Shown here in pieces: positions 38,922 through 47,823 of a stretch of 56,622 nucleotides of DNA. The notes below the pieces were generated by a model, which made no database searches, had not been told where the DNA came from, and was given only the letters and a program-made list of their open reading frames with translations. Origin of the DNA: Burkholderia singularis (GTDB taxonomy: Bacteria > Pseudomonadota > Gammaproteobacteria > Burkholderiales > Burkholderiaceae); contig NZ_FXAN01000054.1 of assembly GCF_900176645.1 (NCBI RefSeq), positions 1 through 56,622 of the forward strand, given 5' to 3'. The number at the start of each line of letters is the position of its first letter. Within the stretch, counting starts at the first letter, position 1. Made by a program: the position numbers and the translations under genes.

Positions 38922-40397
38922 TTACCGGCTCGCCAGCCACGCGTCGACGCGCTCGAGCCCGGCGCGCAGCGCACGCTCGAGTGCGCTCACGCCGGCGAGC
39001 GAGCCCCAGAGCTGACGGTCGGCCGCGAGCGCCGCGACCGGATCGGCCGCGTCCGCGATCGCGCGTGCGGCCCGCTCGTCCATCACGCCGTCCTGATAGG
39101 CAAAGGGCAGCGCGCGTTGCGCCCAGCGCTGCAGGAAGCGCAGGAAGAGCGCCGGCAGCACCGCCGTCGATACCGGCTCGGCGCCGCGCGCGATCGATTC
39201 GGCGAGCGTCGGCGCGATGAAACCGGGGATTTTCGAGAAGCCGTCGGCCGCGACACGCTGGTTAGTATCGAGGATGTGCGCATTGCCGAAGCGCTCGAGC
39301 ACGACGTCGCGGTAGCGGGCGAGATCGAGCGGGCTGGGCGTCAGGCACGGGATCACGTCGTCCGTCACGTATGCGCGCGCGAAGCGGCGGATCGCTTCGT
39401 CCCGCGTGCCTTCGTGGATATACGCATAGCCTGCGAGCGTGCCAGCCCACGCAATGCAGCTGTGCGTGGCGTTCAGGATCCGGATTTTCGCTTCCTCGTA
39501 AGGATGAACGTCGGCGACAAGCTCGGCGCCCGCGCGTTCCCATGCGGGCCGGCCGGCGGCGAAGCGCTCCTCGATCACCCATTGGATGAACGATTCGCCC
39601 ATCACCGGGCACGCGTCGTCGGCGCCGGTTGCCGCGCGCACGCGCTCGCGCACGTCGGCGGTCGGGCGCGGCGTGATCCGGTCGACCATCGCGCACGGGC
39701 ACGTGACGTTCGCATTGAACCACGCGAGCAAGTCGGCGGGCGGCTCAGGCGCGCCGATTGTGCCGGCGGGCGTTGTCCGGGGCGTCGCGGCGGCGTCGCG
39801 GCGTTCGTCAACGGAGCTTGGGTGGCCGCGCCGAGCGAGGAATTCGCGCATGCCGGCGCGAAAGCGCGTGCCGTTGCTGCGCAGGTTGTCGCAGCTTTGC
39901 AGCGTGATGGGGCCCGCGCCGCGCGCCGCGCGCTCGGCGAGCAGCGCGGCGAGCGTGCCGTAGATCGTCTTGCGTGCGCCTTGCAAATCGGCGGCGAGAT
40001 CGGGATGCGCGACGTCGAGGCGATCGAGTTCGTCGAGGTAGTAGCCGCCTTCCGTCACCGTGAACGACACGATTTTGCACGCGTGATCGGCGCCGGCATC
40101 GATGAGCGCCGCGTGATCGGCCGACCATGGCAGCACGCGAGTGATCGAGCGGATCGTCTCGTAAGCGCGTTCGCCCTGGGGCGTGACGGTTTCGAGCGTG
40201 TAGACGCCATGTTGCGCGGCGAGCGCGTCACGCGTTTCGCGCAGATCGTCGCGGATGTCGCCGACGACGAGCGACCAGCGCTCGTGCGCCGGCGACATTT
40301 CGTTGACGCGATGTAGATACCATGCTTGATGCGCGCGATGAAACGATCCGATGCCGATATGCAAGATCGTTGGCGCGGCGCTGGCCGGACTACTCAT
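38922..40397 (-). CDS. dalD: D-arabinitol 4-dehydrogenase
   Basis: A 491-residue polyol dehydrogenase of the mannitol-dehydrogenase family, oxidising D-arabinitol to D-xylulose with NAD. The N-terminus ILHIGIGSFHRAHQAWYLHR and the segments VTEGGYYLDE, GARKTIYGTLAA, MVDRITPRP, PYEEAKIRILNATHSCIAW and NQRVAADGFSKIP match Klebsiella DalD closely. Relative to DalD it has an extra Pro/Ala-rich segment at about 191-219. The ATG has CAGGAGA upstream, and two hairpin-forming repeats plus a 31-bp operator-like site lie farther up. It heads dalD-xylB-SorC. Confidence 0.94.
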   Translation of the reverse strand: MSSPASAAPTILHIGIGSFHRAHQAWYLHRVNEMSPAHERWSLVVGDIRDDLRETRDALAAQHGVYTLETVTPQGERAYETIRSITRVLPWSADHAALIDAGADHACKIVSFTVTEGGYYLDELDRLDVAHPDLAADLQGARKTIYGTLAALLAERAARGAGPITLQSCDNLRSNGTRFRAGMREFLARRGHPSSVDERRDAAATPRTTPAGTIGAPEPPADLLAWFNANVTCPCAMVDRITPRPTADVRERVRAATGADDACPVMGESFIQWVIEERFAAGRPAWERAGAELVADVHPYEEAKIRILNATHSCIAWAGTLAGYAYIHEGTRDEAIRRFARAYVTDDVIPCLTPSPLDLARYRDVVLERFGNAHILDTNQRVAADGFSKIPGFIAPTLAESIARGAEPVSTAVLPALFLRFLQRWAQRALPFAYQDGVMDERAARAIADAADPVAALAADRQLWGSLAGVSALERALRAGLERVDAWLASR

Positions 40398-40412
40398 TAC
40401 GTGTCTCCTGTC

Positions 40413-40446
40413 GATCGGAGTTGGCGCTTTAGCGCCTACTCCGATC
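40413..40446. repeat. REP-like palindrome A next to the dalD ribosome site
   Basis: GATCGGAGT and ACTCCGATC arms enclose GGCGCT-TT-AGCGCC, a long near-perfect palindrome of 34 bases. It ends only 16 bases before the dalD ATG, abutting the ribosome site, so in the mRNA it would form a stem next to it. Confidence 0.7.
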
Positions 40447-40463
40447 CCATGCCGTGATTGGCC

Positions 40464-40489
40464 GAAGTTAGCGCTTCAGCGCTTACTTC
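40464..40489. repeat. REP-like palindrome B upstream of dalD
   Basis: GAAGTTAGCGCT (40464-40475) and AGCGCTTACTTC (40478-40489) form a second, related palindrome 17 bases from the first, with the same core AGCGCT-NN-AGCGCT. Such short repeats occur scattered in Burkholderia genomes; a genome-wide count was not possible here. Confidence 0.65.
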
Positions 40490-40586
40490 GCGCCTCACGG
40501 CGGTCGATCGTAGCTAAAGGAATCAGCGCGTAATCCGATCCGATATAAGGCTGACGGCCGACTCACGCCTGCCGGGCCATGTTTTA

Positions 40587-40617
40587 GATCATTTGATCAT
40601 CTAGTGAGCGAATGATC
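40587..40617 (-). promoter_or_regulatory. Shared polyol operator, copy 2 (probable SorC-family site)
   Basis: On the minus strand GATCATTCG (40617-40609), a 13-base spacer, then CAAATGATC (40595-40587). Arms and spacer length match the copy before the SDR operon at 17 of 18 arm positions. It lies 189 bases before the dalD start, with the two hairpin repeats between. Confidence 0.65.
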
Positions 40618-41116
40618 TTATTCGGAGCAGGGAAAGTCAAGGCAGGCGCCGACGATTTCGATGCTGCGCTGCGTCGTTCGTCGCCGCTCGGACGGAAGGG
40701 GATGGGCGTGTCGGCGCAACAGCCAGCCGCGCGGCACGTGTTCGCGTTGGATTGTCGGCGTGCGTGTGAACGCGCCGGCGCCGCGCACCGGGTGGAAGGT
40801 CCGGTTGCGTGCCGATCGCGCACCGGACGAAATGTGCCGCCGTGCGCGCGCGATGCGCTTGTCCACGCGCGCGGCCGTCGATATTGCGATTGTGTGACAC
40901 GCCGCGGTGGACGAGGGGCGGGTGTGGAGCCGGTGAATTTTGCGTCGCAACGGCGCCGGTGCGATAGACGCCGCCGACGACGCGCCGATTCCGGCCGCTT
41001 CCCGCGAAGCGCGGCGCGCGGCATGTCCGCGCGCTTATAAACGCGCGACGCCGGCCGACATCGACGCTCTCGCGCGGTGCCCGCGCGGTCGGAGCAACCG
41101 GCCGCGCACGGCAAAG
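40618..41116. other. Gap between the dalD control region and the end of kynA
   Basis: About 500 bases without a convincing gene. A plus-strand frame from 40612 to 41040 is open but Arg-rich, starts inside the operator and has no ribosome site. Confidence 0.5.
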
Positions 41117-42076
41117 CTACAGTGCGGTACGCACTCGCCAAAGCTCGGGAAACAGTACGACGTCGAGCATCTTGCGCAGGTACGGTGCGCCGTTCGTGCC
41201 GCCCGTGCCGGTTTTCAGGCCGATGATCCGTTCGACCGTGGTTACGTGGCGGAACCGCCATTGACGGAATGCGTCCTCGAGATCGACGAGTTCCTCGGCC
41301 AGTTCGTACAGTTCCCAGTGCGCGTGCGGCGCGCGATAGATTTCGAGCCACGCTGCCTCGACTGTTGGATCGGTGCGCGTCGGCTGCGTCCAGTCCGCGT
41401 CGAGCCGCTCCGGCGCGATCGCAAAGCCGCGGCGCGCGAGCAGGAATATCGCCTCGTCGTACAGCGACGGCGCGCGCAGCGACGCTTCCAGGTGCGTATG
41501 GATTTCCGCGCGATGGGCGTGCGGACGCAGCATCTGCGCGTTCTTGTTGCCGAGTATGAACTCCAGTTCACGGTACTGGTGCGACTGGAAGCCTGACGAT
41601 GCGCCGAGATACGGCCGCATCGCCGAGTATTCGGACGGCGTCATCGTCGCGAGTACGTTCCATGCCTGCACGAGTTGCTCGAGTACGCGCGACACGCGCG
41701 CGAGCATCTTGAACGCAGGCGGCAGCGCATTGCCGACGATCGATGCGCGCGCCGCGCGCAGCTCGAACAGCGCGAGCTTCATCCATAGCTCGCTCGTTTG
41801 ATGCTGGATGATGAACAGCATCTCGTTGTGTTCGGGCGAGCGCGGGTGCTGCGCATTCAGCAGCGTCGACAGCGATAGATAGTCGCCGTAGCTCATCGAT
41901 TGCGAGAAGTCGAGCTGCGCGTGGTGCCAGCCGGCGGCCGTGCCGTCGCCGGTCGCGTCCGGCGCGTGCGTCGCTTGAGGCGCTTGAGGCGCGCTGGAGC
42001 CGGCAAACGGGCAGCGCGGATTGCCGTCGCCGCTGTCCGGCGGCGGGGGATGATCTGAATTCACGAAGGTCTCCAT
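41117..42076 (-). CDS. kynA: Tryptophan 2,3-dioxygenase
   Basis: A 319-residue heme dioxygenase opening the indole ring of L-tryptophan to N-formylkynurenine, first step of the kynurenine pathway. Family segments are [60 protein letters not shown], and [20 protein letters not shown], where His of RHVTTVERI is the heme ligand. The first 45 residues are Pro/Ala-rich and variable. No strong ribosome site precedes the ATG at 42076. It is the last gene of kynB-kynU-kynA, separated from kynU by 216 bases holding a heptamer repeat. Confidence 0.95.
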   Translation of the reverse strand: METFVNSDHPPPPDSGDGNPRCPFAGSSAPQAPQATHAPDATGDGTAAGWHHAQLDFSQSMSYGDYLSLSTLLNAQHPRSPEHNEMLFIIQHQTSELWMKLALFELRAARASIVGNALPPAFKMLARVSRVLEQLVQAWNVLATMTPSEYSAMRPYLGASSGFQSHQYRELEFILGNKNAQMLRPHAHRAEIHTHLEASLRAPSLYDEAIFLLARRGFAIAPERLDADWTQPTRTDPTVEAAWLEIYRAPHAHWELYELAEELVDLEDAFRQWRFRHVTTVERIIGLKTGTGGTNGAPYLRKMLDVVLFPELWRVRTAL

Positions 42077-42129
42077 GTTGGGATGAGCCGTGCCCGCGCG
42101 CGTCGAAGTGCGGCGCGGGCACGGCGAGC

Positions 42130-42269
42130 GCCGAATGCCGAACGCCGAATGCCGAATGCCGAATGCCGAATGCCGAATGCCGAATGCCGAATGCCGAATG
42201 CCGAATGCCGAATGCCGAATGCCGAATGCCGAACGCCGAACGCCGAACGCCGAACGCCGAACGCCGAAC
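42130..42269. repeat. Heptanucleotide tandem repeat, 20 units, between kynU and kynA
   Basis: The unit GCCGAAY is repeated exactly 20 times over 140 bases: one GCCGAAT, one GCCGAAC, twelve GCCGAAT, then six GCCGAAC, with no other change. It lies 53 bases upstream of the kynA ATG and 23 bases after the kynU stop. All frames through it are open on both strands, which creates spurious long reading frames. The perfect unit structure and two-variant blocks indicate recent slippage, so length should vary between strains. Confidence 0.97.
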
Positions 42270-42292
42270 GCAAGCGTGGCCGCGCGAGCCGC

Positions 42293-43543
42293 TCAGGTCA
42301 CCGACGAGCGCGTCGCGAACTCGCTGGCGCGCCAAGCCCCGGTGTCGAGGATGTCGGCGAGCGCGTCGACTGCGTCCCATACATCGACGAAGCGCGTATA
42401 GAGCGGCGTGAATCCGAAGCGCAGAATGCGCGGCTCGCGATAGTCGCCGATCACGCCGCGCGCGATCAGCGCCTGCATCACCTCATAGCCGTGCGGATGC
42501 TCGATGCTCACCTGCGAGCCGCGCTGATGATGCGCGCGCGGCGTCGCGAGTTTCAGCGCATGTCCCGCGCAGCGCGACTCGACGAGCGCGATGAATGCGT
42601 CAGTCAACGCGAGCGACTTGCGGCGGATGGCCTGAAGGTCGGTTTGCGCGAACACGTCGAGCCCGCATTCGATCATCGACATCGACACGATCGGCTGCGT
42701 GCCGCACAGAAAGCGCGCGATGCCGGGGTCGGGGTCGAAGCCGGGCTGCATCGCGAACGGCGTGCGATGGCCCCACCAGCCGGTCAGCGGTTGGTCGAAG
42801 CTGCTCTGGTGACGCGCCGGCACCCAAACGAACGCGGGCGCGCCGGGGCCGCCGTTCAGATACTTGTACGTGCAGCCAACCGCGCCGTCCGCGTGCGCGC
42901 CGTTCAGATCCACTGGCACCGCGCCCGCCGAATGCGCGAGATCCCACAGCATCAGCGCGCCGGCTTGCCGGACCGCTTGCGTGACGGCCGGCAGGTCATG
43001 CATGTAGCCGGTGCGATAGTTCACGTGCGTGAGCATCGCGACGGCGGTTTCGTCGTCGAGTGCGTCGGGCAGTTGCGCGGGATCGTCGATCAGACGCAGC
43101 GTATGGCCCTGGCCGAGCTGAGCGATGAGTCCCTGCGCGATATATAGATCGGTCGGAAAGTTCGCGCGCTCCGATACGATCACGCGCTTGCGCGGCGCAT
43201 GCTGTGCTTGATGCCCCAGCATCGCGGACAACAGCTTGAACAGGTTGATCGAAATCGTATCGGTGATTGCGACTTCGCCAGGCGCCGCACCGATCAGCGG
43301 CGCGAGCTTGTCGCCGAGCCGGCGCGGCAGCGCGAACCAGCCGGCCGTGTTCCAGCTGCGGATCAGGCCCGCGCCCCATTCGGCGCCGATCACCTGCTGC
43401 GCGCGCGCGGCAGCCGCGCGAGGCTGCGCGCCGAGCGAGTTGCCGTCGAGATAGATCACGCCGTCGGGCAATGCGAATGCGCCGCGCAGCGGGGCGAGCG
43501 GATCGTCGCGGTCGAGAGCGAGCGCTTCTTCACGTGTCTTCAT
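42293..43543 (-). CDS. kynU: Kynureninase
   Basis: A 416-residue PLP enzyme splitting L-kynurenine to anthranilate and alanine. The start has [11 protein letters not shown], and the PLP Lys is in [17 protein letters not shown]. The Asp of [16 protein letters not shown] and the [19 protein letters not shown] segment are also typical. It follows kynB by 41 bases and precedes the repeat and kynA. Anthranilate made here can enter the anthranilate branch or feed 2-alkyl-quinolone signals in this genus. Confidence 0.95.
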   Translation of the reverse strand: MKTREEALALDRDDPLAPLRGAFALPDGVIYLDGNSLGAQPRAAAARAQQVIGAEWGAGLIRSWNTAGWFALPRRLGDKLAPLIGAAPGEVAITDTISINLFKLLSAMLGHQAQHAPRKRVIVSERANFPTDLYIAQGLIAQLGQGHTLRLIDDPAQLPDALDDETAVAMLTHVNYRTGYMHDLPAVTQAVRQAGALMLWDLAHSAGAVPVDLNGAHADGAVGCTYKYLNGGPGAPAFVWVPARHQSSFDQPLTGWWGHRTPFAMQPGFDPDPGIARFLCGTQPIVSMSMIECGLDVFAQTDLQAIRRKSLALTDAFIALVESRCAGHALKLATPRAHHQRGSQVSIEHPHGYEVMQALIARGVIGDYREPRILRFGFTPLYTRFVDVWDAVDALADILDTGAWRASEFATRSSVT

Positions 43544-43584
43544 AAGGTCGGTCAGCTTGACGAGAAAAGAGAAGGGCGGGCGCG

Positions 43585-44226
43585 TCAGCGCGCGCCGGGC
43601 AGCGCGCGCAACACCGCGCGCACGGGGCTCGCGTCGAGCCCGTCGAGCTTGAGCGGCAATGCGATCAGTTCGTAGTCGCCTGCCGCGACGGCATCGAGCA
43701 CGAGTCCTTCGAGAATCGCCATCCGGTGCGCGCGAACGCGGCAGTGCGCGTCCATCGTCTTCGACTCCTGCGGATCGAGCGACGGCGTGTCGATGCCGAT
43801 GAGGCGCACGCCCCGTTCGGCGAGCAGATCGATGGTCGCCGGCGCGACCGCGCAGAACGCGCTATCCCACGCATGCAGCGGCGCCTGCCGGTATGTGCGC
43901 AGCAATACGCGCGGCGGCGGGGCGTCGGCGAGCGCCGCGGCGACATCGCCGGGCATGACCGCGGGATGCGCGCCGATGCAATCGATCACGCGGCAATGGC
44001 CGAGATACGCGTCGAGCGGCACTGCGCCGATCGACGCGCCGTGCGCGTCGTAGTGCAGCGGCGCATCCGCGTGCGCGCCCGTGTGCGGCGATAGCGTGAG
44101 CCGCGCGACATTGACGGGCGATCCCGCTTCGATGCGCCAGACCCGCTCGACGCGAACAGGCGTATCGCCCGGCCAAACGGGGGTAGCGGGGTGGATTGAT
44201 GGAGAGATGTCCCAGAGGTCGGCCAT
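43585..44226 (-). CDS. kynB: Kynurenine formamidase
   Basis: A 213-residue metal-dependent formamidase that turns N-formylkynurenine into kynurenine. The start [22 protein letters not shown] and the metal motif [12 protein letters not shown] identify the family, as does [18 protein letters not shown]. It is the first gene of kynB-kynU-kynA and is divergent from an Lrp-type regulator, the same arrangement as kynR/kynBU in Pseudomonas aeruginosa. Confidence 0.95.
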   Translation of the reverse strand: MADLWDISPSIHPATPVWPGDTPVRVERVWRIEAGSPVNVARLTLSPHTGAHADAPLHYDAHGASIGAVPLDAYLGHCRVIDCIGAHPAVMPGDVAAALADAPPPRVLLRTYRQAPLHAWDSAFCAVAPATIDLLAERGVRLIGIDTPSLDPQESKTMDAHCRVRAHRMAILEGLVLDAVAAGDYELIALPLKLDGLDASPVRAVLRALPGAR

Positions 44227-44472
44227 GTGAGATCGAAGCGAGTCGAATGCTGAAATCAGACGAATAAGTCGATTCGCCCTGCGCTCATCGCGTTTGCTGC
44301 TGAATCAGCGGGGGATTTCGCTGGGCGGGCGGCGGCGTGCGCGGGGGTGCGCGGCGGCCGGGCATGTACCGAGATGATAGGCAAACGCCGGCCGCAGATG
44401 GTTGCGAAATAAGCATGGACAATCCACCAATTTGGCAGATAATTCGAAATAGATTCAAAACGGAGACCAAAA
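44227..44472. promoter_or_regulatory. Divergent control region of kynB and the Lrp-type regulator
   Basis: This 246-base gap contains an A+T-rich block at about 44400-44465, including TTCGAA (44445-44450), typical of Lrp/AsnC-type sites. No clean palindrome was found. Confidence 0.4.
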
Positions 44473-44973
44473 GTGCATGCGATCACGCTGGACGCTACAG
44501 ATTGCCGTATTCTCGCCGTCCTGCAGCAAGAAGGCCGGATCAGCAACCTCGATCTTGCGGAACGTATTTCCCTGTCGCCGTCGGCTTGTCTGCGGCGGAT
44601 GCGGCTTCTCGAAGAGCAGGGGGTGATCGAACGCTATCGCGCGTGCTTGAGCCGCGAGAAGCTCGGGTTCGAGCTGGAGGCGTTCGTACAGGTGTCGATG
44701 CGCAATGACGAGGCGCAATGGCACGAGCGCTTCGCGCAAGCGCTGCGCGAATGGCCGGAGGTAGTGGGCGCGTTCGTCGTGACGGGCGAGTCACATTATC
44801 TGTTGCGCGTACTTGCGCATAATCTCAAGCACTATTCAGATTTCGTGCTCAATCAGCTCTACAAGGCGCCCGGCGTGATGGACATTCGCTCGAACATCGT
44901 GCTGCAAATGCTGAAGGACGAGGCGGGGCCGCCCGTCGCACTTGCGCGCACCGGACCGATCAAAGCTGTGTGA
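44473..44973 (+). CDS. Lrp/AsnC-family regulator, probable KynR
   Basis: A 166-residue regulator with an N-terminal helix-turn-helix (LAERISLSPSACLRRMRLLE) and a C-terminal RAM domain (VVGAFVVTGESHYLLRVLA). The start is GTG at 44473 with GGAGA upstream. It is divergent from the kynurenine genes; in Pseudomonas KynR of this family senses L-kynurenine and activates kynA and kynBU. The same role is very likely here but is inferred from position. Its 3-prime end overlaps the convergent flavin reductase gene by 14 bases. Confidence 0.9.
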   Translation: MHAITLDATDCRILAVLQQEGRISNLDLAERISLSPSACLRRMRLLEEQGVIERYRACLSREKLGFELEAFVQVSMRNDEAQWHERFAQALREWPEVVGAFVVTGESHYLLRVLAHNLKHYSDFVLNQLYKAPGVMDIRSNIVLQMLKDEAGPPVALARTGPIKAV

Positions 44974-45460
44974 GGCGATGGAAGCCGCCGCCGTGGAACA
45001 CGAGCGGCGCGCCGTCGCCTTGGAAGCCGCACCGCTCGACCTCACCGACGAAGATCACGTGATCGCCCTCGTCGTAGCGGCTGCGGTTGTGGCACTCGAA
45101 CCACGCGAGCGCGCCGTCGAGCACCGGCATGCCCGTGTCGCCCGCCGCGTGCGACACGCCTTCGAAGCGATCGCCCTTGACGGTCGCAAAGCGCATGCAC
45201 AAATCGAGCTGCGACGCGGCCAGCACGTTCACGACATAGTGGCTGTTCGCGCGGAACACGGACGCCGACGCCGCTTTGTGCGCGAGGCTCCACAGCACGA
45301 GCGGCGGATCGAGCGACACCGAGTTGAACGAACTCGCGGTAATGCCAATCAACTGGCCGGACGGCGCACGGGTGGTGACGACGGTGACGCCTGTCGCGAA
45401 CTGGCCGAGCGCCTGGCGGAACGCGGCGGAATCGAAATTCGGCGGGCTGGCCTGTTTCAT
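44960..45460 (-). CDS. Flavin reductase-like FMN-binding protein
   Basis: A 166-residue protein with the flavin reductase-like fold: FRQALGQFATGVTVVTT, LIGITASSFNSVSLDPPLVL, and the end HGGGFHRL. Such proteins supply reduced FMN to two-component monooxygenases. No monooxygenase gene is near, so the partner is unknown. The ATG at 45460 (MKQASPPNFDS) is chosen since the fold begins there; the open frame continues upstream without family features. It converges with the Lrp-type gene. Confidence 0.88.
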   Translation of the reverse strand: MKQASPPNFDSAAFRQALGQFATGVTVVTTRAPSGQLIGITASSFNSVSLDPPLVLWSLAHKAASASVFRANSHYVVNVLAASQLDLCMRFATVKGDRFEGVSHAAGDTGMPVLDGALAWFECHNRSRYDEGDHVIFVGEVERCGFQGDGAPLVFHGGGFHRLTQL

Positions 45461-45684
45461 CGCGCGATAGCCTTGGACGACGCGCGGCACCGGGCGACTG
45501 TGGCGGCGCGTGCCGGATGGCGGGTAGAGAAAAGAAAGGTCATGAGGGAATCGGTCAGAGTGTGACGATTTTAGCGGAATCGCGCTGTGCTGCGACGGGC
45601 ATGACGTTTGACTGAGCGGCCTGCGCCGCATTAGGCGCGCTAAATACCGCATGCGAAATGGGTAATGAACGAAAGGATACCGGT

Positions 45685-46242
45685 ATGAATCAGGCAATGC
45701 ACGAAGTCGCCACACTGGGCGGCGGATGTTTTTGGTGTACCGAGGCGGTGTTTCTCGATGTCGACGGCGTGGTGGCGGTCGAATCGGGCTATGCGGGCGG
45801 CCATACGCGCAATCCCGGCTATCGCGATGTGTGCGACGGCGAGACGGGTCATGCCGAGGTCGTCAATGTCACGTTCGATCCGGCCCGGATCGGCTATCGC
45901 GAGGTTCTCGAAATCTTCTTCGCGACGCACGATCCGACGCAACTCGACCGGCAGGGCAACGACGTCGGCACGCAATACCGGTCGGTGATCTTCACGCACT
46001 CGGACGCACAGCGCGAAACCGCGCTCGACGTGATCCGCGCGCTTGAGCGCGACCCGCTGTACGACGCGCCGATCGTCACGCGTGTCGAGCCGCTCGACGG
46101 CAATTACTGGCCGGCTGAGGCGTATCACCAGAATTACTACGCGCGCAATCCGGCGCAGGGCTATTGCGCGGTCGTAATCGGGCCGAAGCTCGCGAAGTTC
46201 CGGCAGAAGTTCGCGCATCGGCTGAAGTCGCGCGGTGCGTGA
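45685..46242 (+). CDS. msrA: Peptide methionine (S)-sulfoxide reductase
   Basis: A 185-residue repair enzyme that reduces methionine-S-sulfoxide in proteins and the free amino acid using thioredoxin. The active site is GGGCFWCTEAV with the catalytic Cys at 15; family segments include VESGYAGGHTRNPGYRDVC and GHAEVV. The start at 45685 is chosen because AAAGGA lies 7 bases upstream; another ATG 9 codons earlier is less well placed. Confidence 0.95.
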   Translation: MNQAMHEVATLGGGCFWCTEAVFLDVDGVVAVESGYAGGHTRNPGYRDVCDGETGHAEVVNVTFDPARIGYREVLEIFFATHDPTQLDRQGNDVGTQYRSVIFTHSDAQRETALDVIRALERDPLYDAPIVTRVEPLDGNYWPAEAYHQNYYARNPAQGYCAVVIGPKLAKFRQKFAHRLKSRGA

Positions 46243-46304
46243 TGCGGGGCGCGGCCGGCTTGCGGTTGGCGGGCTCGGTTGCGGCGGCGGGTGGGCACGC
46301 GCCG

Positions 46305-46323
46305 GCCGTCCCATCGGGACGGC
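46305..46323. terminator. Hairpin after msrA
   Basis: GCCGTCCC-ATC-GGGACGGC, a perfect 8-bp stem 62 bases after the msrA stop and between convergent genes. No U-tract. Confidence 0.4.
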
Positions 46324-46510
46324 TATCGAGCGACGCGGGTTGCGCGGGATTCGGCCCGAGCGTCGGCCCGGCGGGCATCGCGTGTGCGCGGAATCGATCG
46401 CATGAGCCGCTCGGCTGCATGTTCATTGCATCTGGCGCCGCCGCATTGAGCACGATGCGCGCTACGCAGGTTTGTTACCGCTTGCGCCGTTCAGACGCGC
46501 CGCGCTCGCG

Positions 46511-47800
46511 CTACGCCGCCTCGCCCTGCGAGCGCGCGTAGGCAGCCGCAATCTCCTTCGCGAGCGCGATGCACGACAGCGGCGCCGATCCTTCCGCCTT
46601 GTTGTTGATCGTGATGATCACCGGCTGCCCGGCGAGCGCATAACGCGCGGCGAGTTCAGCGAGGGCCGAGCGCGTGTGCGGATCTTCGTCGACGAGCCGG
46701 TCGAACGGCTCGTATTTTGCCTTTGCCTGTTCGTACTTGAAGCCGCCGTGCAGGCTCCAGCGAACGAGGAGCGGCCCGGACGGCTCGCCGTCGAGCAACG
46801 CAAGCGCTGCCGATTGACGCAGCGGGTCGGGCATCCTGGCATGCAGCCCGACGCAGTAGCGCACGCCAGCGGCCGACAGCGCACGGATAAAGCGGGGCGT
46901 GAGCAGGCTGGCGTCGCGGATCTCGACCGCGTAGCGCGGGCCGCCGGCGTTGCCTGAGCCCCCGGGTAGCGGCGGCAGCGCGGCGAGGAACGCGGCAAGC
47001 CGCTCGATCAGCGCGGCCGGATCGGCAAGCAGGGTATCCGGCATCGGCGAAAACTGGAACACGAGCGCGCCCACCTTGTGGCCGAGCCCTTCCAGACAGG
47101 GCCGGACGAATTCGTCGGTGGCGATCTGCGCGTTCAGGAACGTGGGATTCGGGCCGGCCGGCTCGCCGCGCGCACCGCGCACGAGCGCATCGGTGACCGA
47201 CGCGGGCGCTTTCACGACGAAGCGGAAATCGTCCGGCACCTGCCGCGCGTAGCGCAGGTAATCGGCGACACTGAGCGGCGCGTAGAACGAGCGGTCGAGG
47301 CTGACGCTCTTGAGCAGCGGGTGCGCCGCGTAGGCTTCGAGTCCTTCGCGCGACAGCTTCGATTGCGCGTAGTCGTCGCCGTAGACGATGTCTTTCCAGC
47401 CGGGGAAATACCACGACGACGTGCCGAGCCGCACGAGCGGCGGCAGCGCTTGTGCGGCGGCCGCGACATCGTCGGAAATCTCGGCGGGCGCGACGCCGCG
47501 CCGGCCATGCCGGTGAGCGCGCTTCTTCGGTGGGGCGTCGGGCGGCGGCGGGGCGTCGAAGCCCGGCAGCGTGGGCGTGGCATGATCATCGGCCGCGTAG
47601 GCGCCGTGCGCGGCCGCAGCGCTGGATGGGCTCGACGTATCGGACGAGCCTCCGGCATTCGAACTGTCGCTCGCCTTACGCGGCGGCTTGCTGCCGGCAG
47701 CGGGCGGCAACGCGTTTCCGAACAAATCGAACTGATCGCGTTGCGCGTCGTTTTCCTGTCGCGGCTCTCGCGGCGCGCGCCGCGTGCTGTCGTCACCCAT
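46511..47800 (-). CDS. DUF72 family protein
   Basis: A 429-residue protein whose residues about 120-425 form the DUF72/YecE TIM-barrel-like domain: LGTSSWYFPGWKDIVYGDDY, RFVVKAPASVTDALVRG, AVEIRDASLLTPRFIRALSA and ITINNKAEGSAPLSCIALAK. The first 110 residues are Ser/Ala/Pro-rich and probably disordered, which is longer than in most members. The family has no firmly established activity. It starts 23 bases after the cfa stop, suggesting co-transcription with cfa. Confidence 0.88.
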   Translation of the reverse strand: MGDDSTRRAPREPRQENDAQRDQFDLFGNALPPAAGSKPPRKASDSSNAGGSSDTSSPSSAAAAHGAYAADDHATPTLPGFDAPPPPDAPPKKRAHRHGRRGVAPAEISDDVAAAAQALPPLVRLGTSSWYFPGWKDIVYGDDYAQSKLSREGLEAYAAHPLLKSVSLDRSFYAPLSVADYLRYARQVPDDFRFVVKAPASVTDALVRGARGEPAGPNPTFLNAQIATDEFVRPCLEGLGHKVGALVFQFSPMPDTLLADPAALIERLAAFLAALPPLPGGSGNAGGPRYAVEIRDASLLTPRFIRALSAAGVRYCVGLHARMPDPLRQSAALALLDGEPSGPLLVRWSLHGGFKYEQAKAKYEPFDRLVDEDPHTRSALAELAARYALAGQPVIITINNKAEGSAPLSCIALAKEIAAAYARSQGEAA

Positions 47801-47823
47801 CCGTCATGGCAAAAAGACGCTGC

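Noticed and set aside
40612..41040. A 142-codon plus-strand frame in the dalD-kynA gap
   Set aside because: It starts inside the operator-like palindrome, has no ribosome site and has a biased Arg-rich composition.
42130..42269. CRISPR array
   Set aside because: Units are 7 bases with no spacers, and no cas genes are near. It is a simple tandem repeat.
42083..43147. A plus-strand frame with repeated MPNAECR heptapeptides
   Set aside because: The repeats come directly from the heptamer tract, which is open in all frames, and the rest is antisense to kynU.
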